This document shows, piece by piece, positions 1 through 6,748 of a stretch of DNA of 19,628 bases. This stretch comes from JBFHFS01 sp041583495 (GTDB lineage Bacteria > Bacteroidota > Bacteroidia > Bacteroidales > Marinilabiliaceae), in NCBI GenBank assembly GCA_041583495.1, contig JBFHFS010000080.1, positions 1 to 19,628 on the forward strand, written 5' to 3'. A model generated the notes under the pieces. That model did not search any database and was not told the origin of the DNA. It worked only from the letters and a program-made list of their open reading frames with translations. Every line of letters begins with the position of its first letter. Within the stretch, counting starts at the first letter, position 1. The position numbers and the translations under genes were made by a program.

Positions 1-233
1 AAAAATATGGTTCCTGCTAAGGGTACCACAACCCTTCAATTACACCATCAAAGGTCTTTAATAATTTAGAATCAACCTTATTCTCTTTTTTTAACCTTAG
101 TACCAAAAAGACACCCTGATTCTCAACCTTATTACCTTATTTCTTACAAAATAATATTGGAGATACCTTATTCCCCTTTTTTAAAGGTTAAGGTTATTTC
201 TTTATTACTTCAGGCACACACGCCAACCCACTA
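1..233. repeat. AT-rich intergenic stretch with repeated ACCTTATT motif
   Basis: This stretch downstream of lpxB is AT-rich and low in complexity. A motif of the form ACCTTATTC followed by pyrimidines and a T run occurs at about 76-97 and again at about 165-186, with a shorter related copy (CAACCTTATT) at 124-133. No convincing gene is seen. A minus-strand frame is open from 136 to a stop at 17, but it has no ATG and overlaps the repeats. No clear lpxB terminator hairpin is visible. Confidence 0.5.
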
Positions 234-1373
234 TTAACGAACCTCCTGCAACGCTTCCCACATCAGAGATGCGGTTTTGCGGCTACTGCCGGGTCCACCC
301 ATTATAGCGGCCAGCTCCTCATAATCGTCGAGCATGGTTTGCCGCGCCGGATCTTTGAACAAGAGCTTCGCAAGCTCCTCCTTAAGGGTTTGAGGGGTCA
401 TCCCCTTTTGAAACAGTTCAGGCACCACTTCGCGTCCCATGATGAGATTCACCAGGGAGATGAAAGGCACCTTGATAATCACTTTCTTAGCCATAAAATC
501 GGTGAAGGCCCCTCCCCACATCTTGTAACACACCACCTGAGGGCACTTGAGCAGGGCCGCCTCCAGAGTAGCGGTCCCGGAGGTCACCAAGGCAGCCCGT
601 GCCTGCTGCAGCAAGGCATAGGTCTGATCGAAAACCACGCTCACCCGCTCGGTCCCCTGCAGATAAGGAGCATAATCATCGGCCGCAAACGAAGGTGCCC
701 CGGCAATCACAAACTGATGATCCGGAAAATGAGGAATCATCTCCAGCATGTCGGGCAACAGACGGTCGATCTCCTGACTGCGGCTACCAGCCAACAGAGC
801 CACAATCGGCTTGTCGGGCAACTGGTTGCGTTCCAGAAAAGCGCCACGCGGCTCCTCCTTATATTTTCGCTGATCAATGGCATCGAGCAACGGGTTGCCC
901 GAGTAAACCACGGGAACATTGTATTTGGCAAAAAAGTCGGTCTCGAATGGCAGGATGGTAAACATCTTATCGACCCATCGGCGAATGCGGTGGACACGCC
1001 CCTGGTTCCAGGCCCAGATCTTGGGCGAGATGTAATAAAACACCGGGAATGAATGTTCATGGGCAAAGCGGGCTATCCGCATGTTAAAACCCGGGTAATC
1101 GACCAATATCACCACATCGGGAGCGTAGGTCAGCAGGTCTTTCCGGCAATAGTCGAGGTTTCGGAAAATGGATCTCAGATGCGTCACCACTTCCCAAACC
1201 CCCATGTAGGCGGTATCACGGTAGTGCTTTACCAGAGTGCCCCCCTGAGCAGCCATCAGCTCTCCGCCCCAGACTCTGAATTCGGCTCCGGCATCAAAAC
1301 CTTTAAGCTCGCGCATGAGGTTGGAAGCATGTAAATCGCCTGAAGCTTCACCGGCTATGATATAGTATTTCAT
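234..1373 (-). CDS. lpxB: Lipid-A-disaccharide synthase
   Basis: LpxB condenses UDP-2,3-diacylglucosamine with 2,3-diacylglucosamine-1-phosphate (lipid X), releasing UDP and forming the lipid A disaccharide. It is a peripheral inner-membrane GT-B glycosyltransferase (family GT19). The 379-residue protein has the usual family length. It shows AGEASGD at residues 7-13, DYPGFN at 92-97, SPKIWAWNQGR at 116-126, AGSRSQEI at 195-202 and SGTATLEAAL at 265-274. The conserved PFISLVNL block starts at 303 and includes the donor-binding GREVVPELFQ. The ATG gives the canonical N-terminus directly before the AGEASGD loop. The gene lies downstream of surE and a small membrane protein on the same strand, but about 530 bp of repeats separate it from them, so it may have its own promoter. 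The identification is secure. Confidence 0.97.
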   Translation of the reverse strand: MKYYIIAGEASGDLHASNLMRELKGFDAGAEFRVWGGELMAAQGGTLVKHYRDTAYMGVWEVVTHLRSIFRNLDYCRKDLLTYAPDVVILVDYPGFNMRIARFAHEHSFPVFYYISPKIWAWNQGRVHRIRRWVDKMFTILPFETDFFAKYNVPVVYSGNPLLDAIDQRKYKEEPRGAFLERNQLPDKPIVALLAGSRSQEIDRLLPDMLEMIPHFPDHQFVIAGAPSFAADDYAPYLQGTERVSVVFDQTYALLQQARAALVTSGTATLEAALLKCPQVVCYKMWGGAFTDFMAKKVIIKVPFISLVNLIMGREVVPELFQKGMTPQTLKEELAKLLFKDPARQTMLDDYEELAAIMGGPGSSRKTASLMWEALQEVR

Positions 1374-1906
1374 GTGGTAAGGGGTTAAAAGTGAAAAGGT
1401 GAAAAGGGTGAAAAAGGGTTAATAGGTTGTTAGGTCGATAGGTTGTTAGGTTGTTAGGTTGTTAGGTGGATAGGTTGTTAGGGAAAAAAGGGTAAGGGAA
1501 AAAAGGTTAAAGGAAAAAGGTTAAAGGGTAAAGGAAAAAAAGGAAAAAAAGGAAAAAGATAAAAGGCTAAAGATGAGGAATGAGAGAAGCGGGGAATTGG
1601 AAACCGGGAGCAAAAATAAAAATAGAAATATAGAAATTGGATTGATTGAGGAGGTATTGCCACCTTCAATCAACTAAAGTTCCTATGGGTCGCAGGTTTT
1701 TCAAATCATCACATCCTCAAATCAGCACATCGCCACATCAACTCATCCTCAAATCAACACATCACCACATCCTCAAATCACTCTTTCTACTTTTTTCACC
1801 CTTTCCACCCTTTTCACATCTTTCACTTTTTCACCCTTTCCACTTTTTCACCTTTTCCACTTTTCCACTTTTTCACTTTTTCACTTTTTCACTTTTCCAC
1901 TTTCGT
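1374..1906. repeat. Composite low-complexity repeat region between lpxB and the 98-aa gene
   Basis: Several simple-sequence arrays follow one another. At 1386-1420 there is a purine tract of GTGAAAA-like units. At about 1424-1482 there are repeats of GTTGTTAG with GGTCGATA/GGTGGATA variants. At about 1483-1560 there are purine runs of the type AAAAAGGTTAAAGG. At 1706-1781 there are units related to CACATCCTCAAATCA. At about 1785-1905 there is a pyrimidine tract of TTTTTCAC/TTTTCCAC units. The left purine tract and right pyrimidine tract are roughly reverse complements, so the whole gap has an inverted layout. A possible minus-strand -7 box (TATTTTTG) sits at 1611-1618, without a matching TTG at the right distance. 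No gene is supported. Confidence 0.75.
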
Positions 1907-2203
1907 TCACCCTGCAAACCAGATAGCAACCACGCCCAGGGTATAGACCATGGTAGCCATCACGACCCCCCGTGCAGCCAGTAACCGCTCCTTCCAGATA
2001 GCGATAAAGAACACCAGCAGATTGGGCAGGACGCTGATGCTCACCAGCTTGCCCAGGCTCTGCAACTTAAACATCCCCATCAGGAATGGCCAAAACTCAA
2101 GATCTCCGTAATAGCGGGTTTTAAACAGCACCAGGCTGAACAGGATAGGCAGGATCAGACCAATTGCCAGTCCGATCATCTGTTTGTTGCACCAACACTT
2201 CAT
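1907..2203 (-). CDS. Small hydrophobic membrane protein between surE and lpxB
   Basis: The product is a 98-residue protein with three likely membrane helices at about residues 9-27, 50-70 and 77-97. A charged loop (KTRYYGDLEF) follows the first helix, and a basic IWKERLLAARG stretch separates the second and third, which suggests an inner-membrane location. No catalytic motif is visible and I do not recognise a named family. The start codon lies only 9 bp after the surE stop, so it is very probably cotranscribed with surE. An alternative start at residue 9 (MIGLA) would remove an unusual CWC-containing leader. Its position between surE and lpxB suggests a link to envelope biogenesis, but that is inference. 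Length, hydrophobicity and operon spacing support a real gene. Confidence 0.7.
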   Translation of the reverse strand: MKCWCNKQMIGLAIGLILPILFSLVLFKTRYYGDLEFWPFLMGMFKLQSLGKLVSISVLPNLLVFFIAIWKERLLAARGVVMATMVYTLGVVAIWFAG

Positions 2204-2212
2204 ATATTTAGG

Positions 2213-3022
2213 TTATAGGGTTTGAACACCTTTCACATTCATCTCGTAGCCCTGACTCTTCATGGACTCCATGAGGTCCTTGTCGGAAATATCTACTTTG
2301 CAGGGCACCAGGGAGACGAATCCATGGCCCAGGGCATATTCGTCGGTGTCGGTGGCCTGAGGCTCCAGATTTTGGAAGTAGCCGGTGAGCCAGAAATAGT
2401 TACGGCCCCGTGGATCCTGATGTTCCACAAACTCCTCCATCCATTTGCCCTGTGCCTGACGACACACCTTAATGCCTTTTAGTTCGTTCCCCTTAGGGAT
2501 ATTCACATTCAGAAAGGTTCCTGCGGGCAGGCCCTGCTCAATCACCTGTCCGATAATATGACGGCAAAAGGGGGCCGCAGCCGAGAAGTCGGCATCTGCA
2601 CTGAAGTCGAGCACCGAGAAGCCAACCGAAGGCAGCCCGTTGATGGCGCCCTCGCGCGCCGCCCCTAACGTACCACTGTAATGCACACTCGAGGAGGAAT
2701 TGGTGCCATGATTGATACCTGAGAGCACCATATCGGGACGGCGCTCCAGCAGGTTATGCAAGGCCAGCTTCACACAATCGGCAGGCGTTCCATTGCTCTT
2801 GTACATGATCAGATGATCGTCCTGACAGGTCTTGGTCAGATAAAGCGGCTCCCGCACCGTTATGGCGTGCGACATGGCCGAATGCGGAGCCTCCGAGGCC
2901 ACCACCAACACATTACCCATCTCCCGGGCAATCTCGGCCAGAACCCGGATGCCCTTGGCGTCGATGCCGTCGTCATTGGTCACCAATATCAACGGACGAT
3001 GATTCTCTGCAAACGTTATCAT
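2213..3022 (-). CDS. surE: 5'/3'-nucleotidase SurE
   Basis: SurE is a divalent-metal-dependent phosphatase that removes phosphate from nucleoside 5'- and 3'-monophosphates; it is cytoplasmic and linked to stationary-phase survival. The metal-site residues are all visible: TNDDG (Asp17, Asp18), Ser48 in PHSAMS and Asn104 in SGINHG. Their spacing matches that of Thermotoga SurE. The 269-residue reading starts at the ATG at 3022. A longer frame could begin with TTG at 3067, but that would add 15 unconserved residues and start only 5 bp from the predicted -7 box, so ATG is preferred. It is the first gene of a minus-strand unit with the 98-residue membrane protein, and its start lies about 50 bp below a good promoter. 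Confidence 0.96.
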   Translation of the reverse strand: MITFAENHRPLILVTNDDGIDAKGIRVLAEIAREMGNVLVVASEAPHSAMSHAITVREPLYLTKTCQDDHLIMYKSNGTPADCVKLALHNLLERRPDMVLSGINHGTNSSSSVHYSGTLGAAREGAINGLPSVGFSVLDFSADADFSAAAPFCRHIIGQVIEQGLPAGTFLNVNIPKGNELKGIKVCRQAQGKWMEEFVEHQDPRGRNYFWLTGYFQNLEPQATDTDEYALGHGFVSLVPCKVDISDKDLMESMKSQGYEMNVKGVQTL

Positions 3023-3071
3023 AAAATACTTTTTTTCTATCCTCACTTGGTGGAAAATCCACCCCAACCGT

Positions 3072-3102
3072 CAAAGATATTCATAATGGGCGAAAAGACC
3101 AA
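3072..3102 (-). promoter_or_regulatory. Predicted Bacteroidetes-type promoter for surE
   Basis: On the minus strand the sequence reads TTG (3102-3100), then 20 bp, then TATCTTTG (3079-3072). This matches the Bacteroidetes -33 TTG / -7 TAnnTTTG promoter pattern. Transcription would begin near 3065, leaving a leader of about 40 bp before the ATG at 3022. Confidence 0.65.
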
Positions 3103-3553
3103 TAAAGGAATTTTCTTTTTGGCATTGCCCCAAAAAAGAACGAAAAAACCAAAAAACCAGGTTCAGAGGCGAAAGAATGGTGGTATAGAAACCGGGCAGA
3201 ACGTAATTACAAGCCGCGGCCAGCGGCGACACCCATTAAAGTCAACCCCTGTTTCCACCAGAACGAATTACAAAAACAGTCCCATCAATCAATGTGCCGC
3301 AGCTGCCGCAGCTCAATCTTCAACCTCATGCCGTTCTAATCTACCATACTGCCGCACCTGCCGGCGCTGGGTCTTGTTACTTCCAACGGACCTTGCTCCC
3401 TCTTCTTCCCCTTTTTACCTTTTTTACTTTTTTCACCCTTTCTACCTTTTCCACCTTTTTCACTTTTTCACTTTTTCACTTTTCCACCTTTTCCACCCTT
3501 TCCACCTTTTTCACTTTCTTCCTCCTTTTTTAGCTTGTTGCCGCATATTTATT
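3103..3553. other. Divergent intergenic region between surE and pheT
   Basis: Only non-coding structure is seen here. An imperfect palindrome occupies 3113-3140, with arms TTCTTTTTGG and CCAAAAAAGAA around a GGC-att-GCC core; it lies just upstream of the surE -33 element. It is followed by A-rich DNA. A duplicated GCCGCAGCT occurs at 3297-3314. A pyrimidine-rich low-complexity tract of TTTTTCAC/TTTTCCAC units runs from about 3394 to 3530. Open frames here are Phe/Ser/Thr-rich products of the repeat and are not credible genes. Confidence 0.6.
3394..3530. repeat. Pyrimidine-rich TTTTTCAC/TTTTCCAC tract
   Basis: This is an almost purely C/T tract with A only in recurring CAC triplets. The octamer-like unit TTTTTCAC recurs at about 3457-3480, flanked by TTTTCCACC variants. 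It closely resembles the tract at 1785-1905 in the same orientation, about 1.6 kb away. It ends directly before the pheT promoter region. Confidence 0.75.
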
Positions 3554-3561
3554 TATTTTTG
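3554..3561 (+). promoter_or_regulatory. Possible -7 box for pheT
   Basis: TATTTTTG fits the Bacteroidetes -7 consensus TAnnTTTG and lies 36 bp before the chosen pheT ATG. The nearest TTG (3535-3537) leaves a spacing of only 16 bp, shorter than the usual 19-21, so this is a weaker call than the surE promoter. Confidence 0.4.
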
Positions 3562-3597
3562 CCGGTTGTTGACACCTATCAGATAAAAATTACTGGC

Positions 3598-6051
3598 ATG
3601 AACATCTCATACAATTGGCTTAAAAACTATATCAAGACAGACCTTTCACCCGAACAGATCGCAGAGATACTCACCGACACAGGGTTGGAAGTAGGTGGCG
3701 TAGAAACCATCGACACGGTAAAAGGGGGGCTGCGTGGCCTTGTGATAGGCGAAGTACTCACCTGCATCAAACACCCCAATGCCAATAAGCTGAGCATCAC
3801 CACCGTGAATGTCGGTAACGAATCCCCGCTTCCCATTGTCTGCGGCGCCCCCAACGTAGCCGCCGGACAAAAAGTGGTGGTGGCCACTGTAGGCACTACC
3901 CTCTATCAGGGCGAAGAGAGCTTCGACATCAAGAAAGCAAAAATCCGTGGCGAAGAGTCACAAGGCATGATCTGTGCCGAAGATGAGATTGGCCTGGGCA
4001 CCCACCACGATGGCATCATGGTGCTCGACCCGGAAGCCGTTCCCGGCACACCCGCCGCAGAATATTTTGGGGTTCAGTCGGATGTCTCCATTGAAGTAGA
4101 CCTGACCCCCAACCGCATCGATGGCGCCTCACATATTGGCGTGGCCCGCGACCTGGTGGCCTTCCTCAAGCAGACCCACCCGGAAGCATCGGTTCAGTGG
4201 CCCTCGGTAGAGGCCTTTGCCCGGGACAATGATGCCTGGCCCGTAACGGTTGAGGTGAAAAACCCCGAGGCCTGCACCCGCTACAGCGGACTCACCCTCA
4301 CCGGCGTTAAGGTGAAAGAGTCGCCCGACTGGCTCAAGAACCGCCTCCTGGCCATCGGCATGGTTCCCATCAACAACATCGTAGACGTCACCAACTTTGT
4401 GCTGCACGAAATAGGCCAACCCCTGCATGCCTTCGATGGCGATCAGATAAAAGGCGACCGGGTAGTGGTACAGACCCTCCCCAACGAAACGCCCTTCACC
4501 ACCCTCGACGAGAAAGAACGCCTGTTACACTCCGAGGACCTGATGATCTGCAATGCCGAGGAGGGCATGTGCATCGCCGGGGTCTTTGGCGGGCTGGAGA
4601 GTGGCGTCACTGAATCGACCACCCGGGTGTTCCTCGAGAGTGCCTGCTTCAATCCGGTATCCGTGCGTAAGACGGCCCGGCGTCATGGCCTCAGCACCGA
4701 TGCCTCGTTCCGCTTCGAGCGCGGCACCGACCCCAACATCACCCTCTATGCTCTGAAACGGGCCGCCCTGCTCATCAAAGAGGTAGCCGGTGGCACCATC
4801 TCCTCAGCCATCACCGACTTCTACCCCACCCCGGTGGAACACCATCCCGTCAGTCTTTCCCTTAAGCATGTGGACCGACTGATTGGCAAGACCATTCCTG
4901 CCGAACGCATCCAAACCATCCTGGAAGGCCTGGAGATTGAGATCCGTGAGAAACAAGAGGACCTCTGGCAACTGGCCATACCTCCCTACCGGGTTGATGT
5001 CCTGCGCGAGGCCGACGTGGTGGAAGATATCCTGCGCATCTATGGGTACAACAATGTGGAGGCGCCCCTCAAGGTGAACTCCACCATCTCCTGGTCGAAA
5101 AAACCCGATGGAGACGCCCTGCGCAACACCGTAGCCACCCTGCTTACTGCCCGTGGCTTCAACGAGATCATGTGTAACTCCCTGACCCGCGCCGCTTACT
5201 ACGAGCAGTCACAAAGCTACCCCCGCCAACAGGTGGTGGAGCTGGCCAACCCCCTGAGCACCGACCTCAACGGGATGCGGCAGACCCTGCTCTTTGGCGG
5301 ACTGGAATCGGTTCAACATAACCGCAACCGCCGCAATGCCGACCTGAAACTCTTCGAGATTGGCAACTGCTATGCCCGCCGCCCGGAGAACCCTGCCGGT
5401 CAGCTCAACGGCTACCGCGAAGAGGAGCATCTGGCTCTCTTTGTCACCGGCGCCAGGGCTTCCGAAAGCTGGAACACCCCGGTGCAACCGGTCTCCTTCT
5501 TCGACCTCAAGAGCTATGCCCTTCAGATTGTGCAACGCATAGGCATCGACCCACAAAGTCTGAGGGAAGCCCCTACCACCAACGACCTGATTGCCGAAGG
5601 CCTGTGCTTCTCGGCCCGCAATGGCGTGGCCCTCTTCGACATGGGACTGGTGCAACCCGCCCTGCTGAAACAGTTCGACATTGACGTGCCGGTCTATTTT
5701 GCCGAGATGAACTGGTCGGCACTGGTGAAACTCTCGGGACAATCCGGGATCCGCTTCACAGAGCTATCCAAATTTCCCGAGGTGACCCGCGACCTGGCAC
5801 TGCTCATCGACAGCAACGTGCAGTTCAGCCAAATCAGAGACCTCGCCTTTAAATCGGAGAAGAAACTGCTCAAGAAGGTCTCCCTCTTCGACGTATACGA
5901 AGGCGAAAAGCTGGGCGCCGACAAAAAGTCGTACGCCATCTCCTTCACCCTCCAGGACCCCACCAAAACCCTGACCGACAAGATGATCGATAAGGTCATG
6001 AACAATTTCACCCGCCTGTTTGAGAAAGAGCTGGGGGCCAAATTGCGATAG
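3598..6051 (+). CDS. pheT: Phenylalanine--tRNA ligase beta subunit
   Basis: PheT is the beta chain of the cytoplasmic alpha2-beta2 enzyme that charges tRNA-Phe; it carries the editing site and tRNA-binding domains. The 817-residue protein matches the full bacterial form. The N-terminal segment is followed by an EMAP-like tRNA-binding domain at about 41-155 (with HPNANKL and VCGAPN), the B3/4 editing domain at about 215-385, B5 at about 405-480, the catalytic-like core, and a C-terminal ferredoxin-fold anticodon-binding domain from about 723. A TTG at 3535 would extend the frame upstream, but the conserved start MNISYNWLKNYI begins at the ATG at 3598 and the predicted promoter overlaps the extension. 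pheS is not adjacent. The gene is GC-rich, in strong contrast to the glycan genes further on. Confidence 0.97.
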   Translation: MNISYNWLKNYIKTDLSPEQIAEILTDTGLEVGGVETIDTVKGGLRGLVIGEVLTCIKHPNANKLSITTVNVGNESPLPIVCGAPNVAAGQKVVVATVGTTLYQGEESFDIKKAKIRGEESQGMICAEDEIGLGTHHDGIMVLDPEAVPGTPAAEYFGVQSDVSIEVDLTPNRIDGASHIGVARDLVAFLKQTHPEASVQWPSVEAFARDNDAWPVTVEVKNPEACTRYSGLTLTGVKVKESPDWLKNRLLAIGMVPINNIVDVTNFVLHEIGQPLHAFDGDQIKGDRVVVQTLPNETPFTTLDEKERLLHSEDLMICNAEEGMCIAGVFGGLESGVTESTTRVFLESACFNPVSVRKTARRHGLSTDASFRFERGTDPNITLYALKRAALLIKEVAGGTISSAITDFYPTPVEHHPVSLSLKHVDRLIGKTIPAERIQTILEGLEIEIREKQEDLWQLAIPPYRVDVLREADVVEDILRIYGYNNVEAPLKVNSTISWSKKPDGDALRNTVATLLTARGFNEIMCNSLTRAAYYEQSQSYPRQQVVELANPLSTDLNGMRQTLLFGGLESVQHNRNRRNADLKLFEIGNCYARRPENPAGQLNGYREEEHLALFVTGARASESWNTPVQPVSFFDLKSYALQIVQRIGIDPQSLREAPTTNDLIAEGLCFSARNGVALFDMGLVQPALLKQFDIDVPVYFAEMNWSALVKLSGQSGIRFTELSKFPEVTRDLALLIDSNVQFSQIRDLAFKSEKKLLKKVSLFDVYEGEKLGADKKSYAISFTLQDPTKTLTDKMIDKVMNNFTRLFEKELGAKLR

Positions 6052-6060
6052 CCATTGTTT

Positions 6061-6089
6061 TTGCGATCCGTGGTTTTATGCTATTTTTG
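6061..6089 (+). promoter_or_regulatory. Predicted promoter downstream of pheT
   Basis: TTG at 6061-6063 is followed after 18 bp by TATTTTTG at 6082-6089, a fair match to the Bacteroidetes pattern. It lies about 130 bp before the GxxExxY gene and just outside its left inverted repeat. It may drive that gene, or it may have served the ABC transporter gene before the cassette was present. Confidence 0.5.
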
Positions 6090-6148
6090 CACCCATGCTT
6101 TGGTGGGACTCACCGGGCCGGAGGCGTGGAAAGAAAGTGAAAAGGGAG

Positions 6149-6180
6149 GTCCACGAATGGCACGAATTAAACGAAAAAAT
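6149..6180 (+). repeat. Left inverted repeat of the GxxExxY cassette
   Basis: The segment begins GTCCACGAATGGCACGAATT and continues with an A-rich stretch. Its reverse complement matches 6678-6708 at 28 of 31 positions. It contains two inverted CACGAAT heptamers, the complements of the ATTCGTG units on the right side. Confidence 0.8.
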
Positions 6181-6222
6181 TAAATGATAGGTCCACTAAC
6201 GAACCGGATTAATTGACAACTA

Positions 6223-6615
6223 ATGTCTAACCTATTGGCCCCAAAAGAGATCATTTATAAAGAAGAAGCATACAAAATAATTGGTGCTGCAATGGCCGTT
6301 CACTCTGAACTTGGCTGTGGTTTTCTTGAGGGGGTATATCAGGAAGCATTAGAAATAGAACTAAAAAAGGCAGGCATTACTTATCAAAGAGAAGCTCCCT
6401 TAAAAATCAGATATAAAGGAGAATTTCTAAAAAAAGAATATGTTGCCGATTTTATTTGCGACGACAAGATAATCATAGAATTAAAAGCCTTGGATTGTCT
6501 TAATTCCAAACATGAATCTCAAGTCCTTAACTACCTGACAGCAACAGGTTTTAAACTAGGTCTTCTAATTAATTTCGGAGAAGAATCCTTAAAATATAAA
6601 CGAATTATTCTTTAA
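6223..6615 (+). CDS. GxxExxY family protein (PD-(D/E)XK nuclease fold)
   Basis: The 130-residue protein belongs to the small GxxExxY family found widely in environmental bacteria. The name-giving motif is GFLEGVY (Gly33, Glu36, Tyr39). It is followed by a nuclease-like core with Asp76 in EYVADF and the E-x-K pair in IIELKA (Glu86, Lys88), then a conserved glutamine in ESQVLNYL. These match the PD-(D/E)XK superfamily, but no activity is established to my knowledge and the cellular role is unknown. The length is typical and the frame intact, so the gene is not decayed. It stands alone between pheT and the glycan cluster, enclosed by inverted repeats made of ATTCGTG heptamers, and is much more AT-rich than pheT. 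This suggests it arrived as a cassette. Confidence 0.92.
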   Translation: MSNLLAPKEIIYKEEAYKIIGAAMAVHSELGCGFLEGVYQEALEIELKKAGITYQREAPLKIRYKGEFLKKEYVADFICDDKIIIELKALDCLNSKHESQVLNYLTATGFKLGLLINFGEESLKYKRIIL

Positions 6616-6631
6616 CGTAATTCGATAACCC

Positions 6632-6658
6632 AATTCGTGTAATTCGTGGACAACTCAA
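6632..6658 (+). repeat. Right-side repeat copy 1 of the GxxExxY cassette
   Basis: The copy begins AATTCGTGTAATTCGTGGAC and continues with AACTCAA. It is identical over 27 bp to 6689-6715 and lies 16 bp after the stop codon of the GxxExxY gene. Each copy contains a tandem pair of ATTCGTG heptamers. Confidence 0.85.
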
Positions 6659-6677
6659 TTACCACCCAACCCAATCC

Positions 6678-6715
6678 TTTTTTCTTTTAATTCGTGTAAT
6701 TCGTGGACAACTCAA
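6678..6715 (+). repeat. Right-side repeat copy 2, outer inverted repeat
   Basis: 6678-6708 is the inverted partner of 6149-6179 with three mismatches. Within it, 6689-6715 is an exact direct repeat of 6632-6658. It ends about 35 bp before the ABC transporter start codon, so the transporter's leader runs through or begins next to this repeat. Confidence 0.8.
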
Positions 6716-6748
6716 AGCGAGGTTGCTTTTCCATAAACTAAGTTTTTC

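Noticed and set aside
17..136. Minus-strand open frame ending near the left edge
   Set aside because: It has no ATG and overlaps low-complexity repeats; its C-terminal part looks protein-like but cannot be supported.
339..1052. Long open frame antisense to lpxB
   Set aside because: It lies wholly within a secure gene of high GC content, is His/Arg/Gln-rich and shows no motif; it is a shadow of lpxB.
1706..1781. Possible CRISPR-like array
   Set aside because: The units are short, degenerate and contiguous without unique spacers of constant length, and there are no cas genes.
1646..1984. Open frames rich in Phe, His, Ser and Pro across the repeat tracts
   Set aside because: They are produced by translating TTTTTCAC and CACATCCTC repeats; the same applies to frames at 3294-3533.
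3023..3067. Upstream extension of surE from a TTG at 3067
   Set aside because: It adds 15 residues not expected in SurE and begins almost at the predicted transcription start; the ATG at 3022 gives the normal N-terminus.
3535..3597. Upstream extension of pheT from a TTG at 3535
   Set aside because: The added 21 residues lie over a predicted -7 box, and the conserved N-terminus begins at the ATG at 3598.
5209..5742. 177-codon frame antisense to pheT
   Set aside because: It is a mirror of conserved pheT coding sequence without recognisable motifs.
6095..6187. 30-codon frame after the promoter downstream of pheT
   Set aside because: It runs into the left inverted repeat, has a Trp/Arg/Lys-rich random look and would have almost no leader.
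6130..6730. Target-site duplication around the GxxExxY cassette
   Set aside because: The bases outside 6149 and outside 6708 or 6715 were compared by eye and no convincing direct duplication was found.
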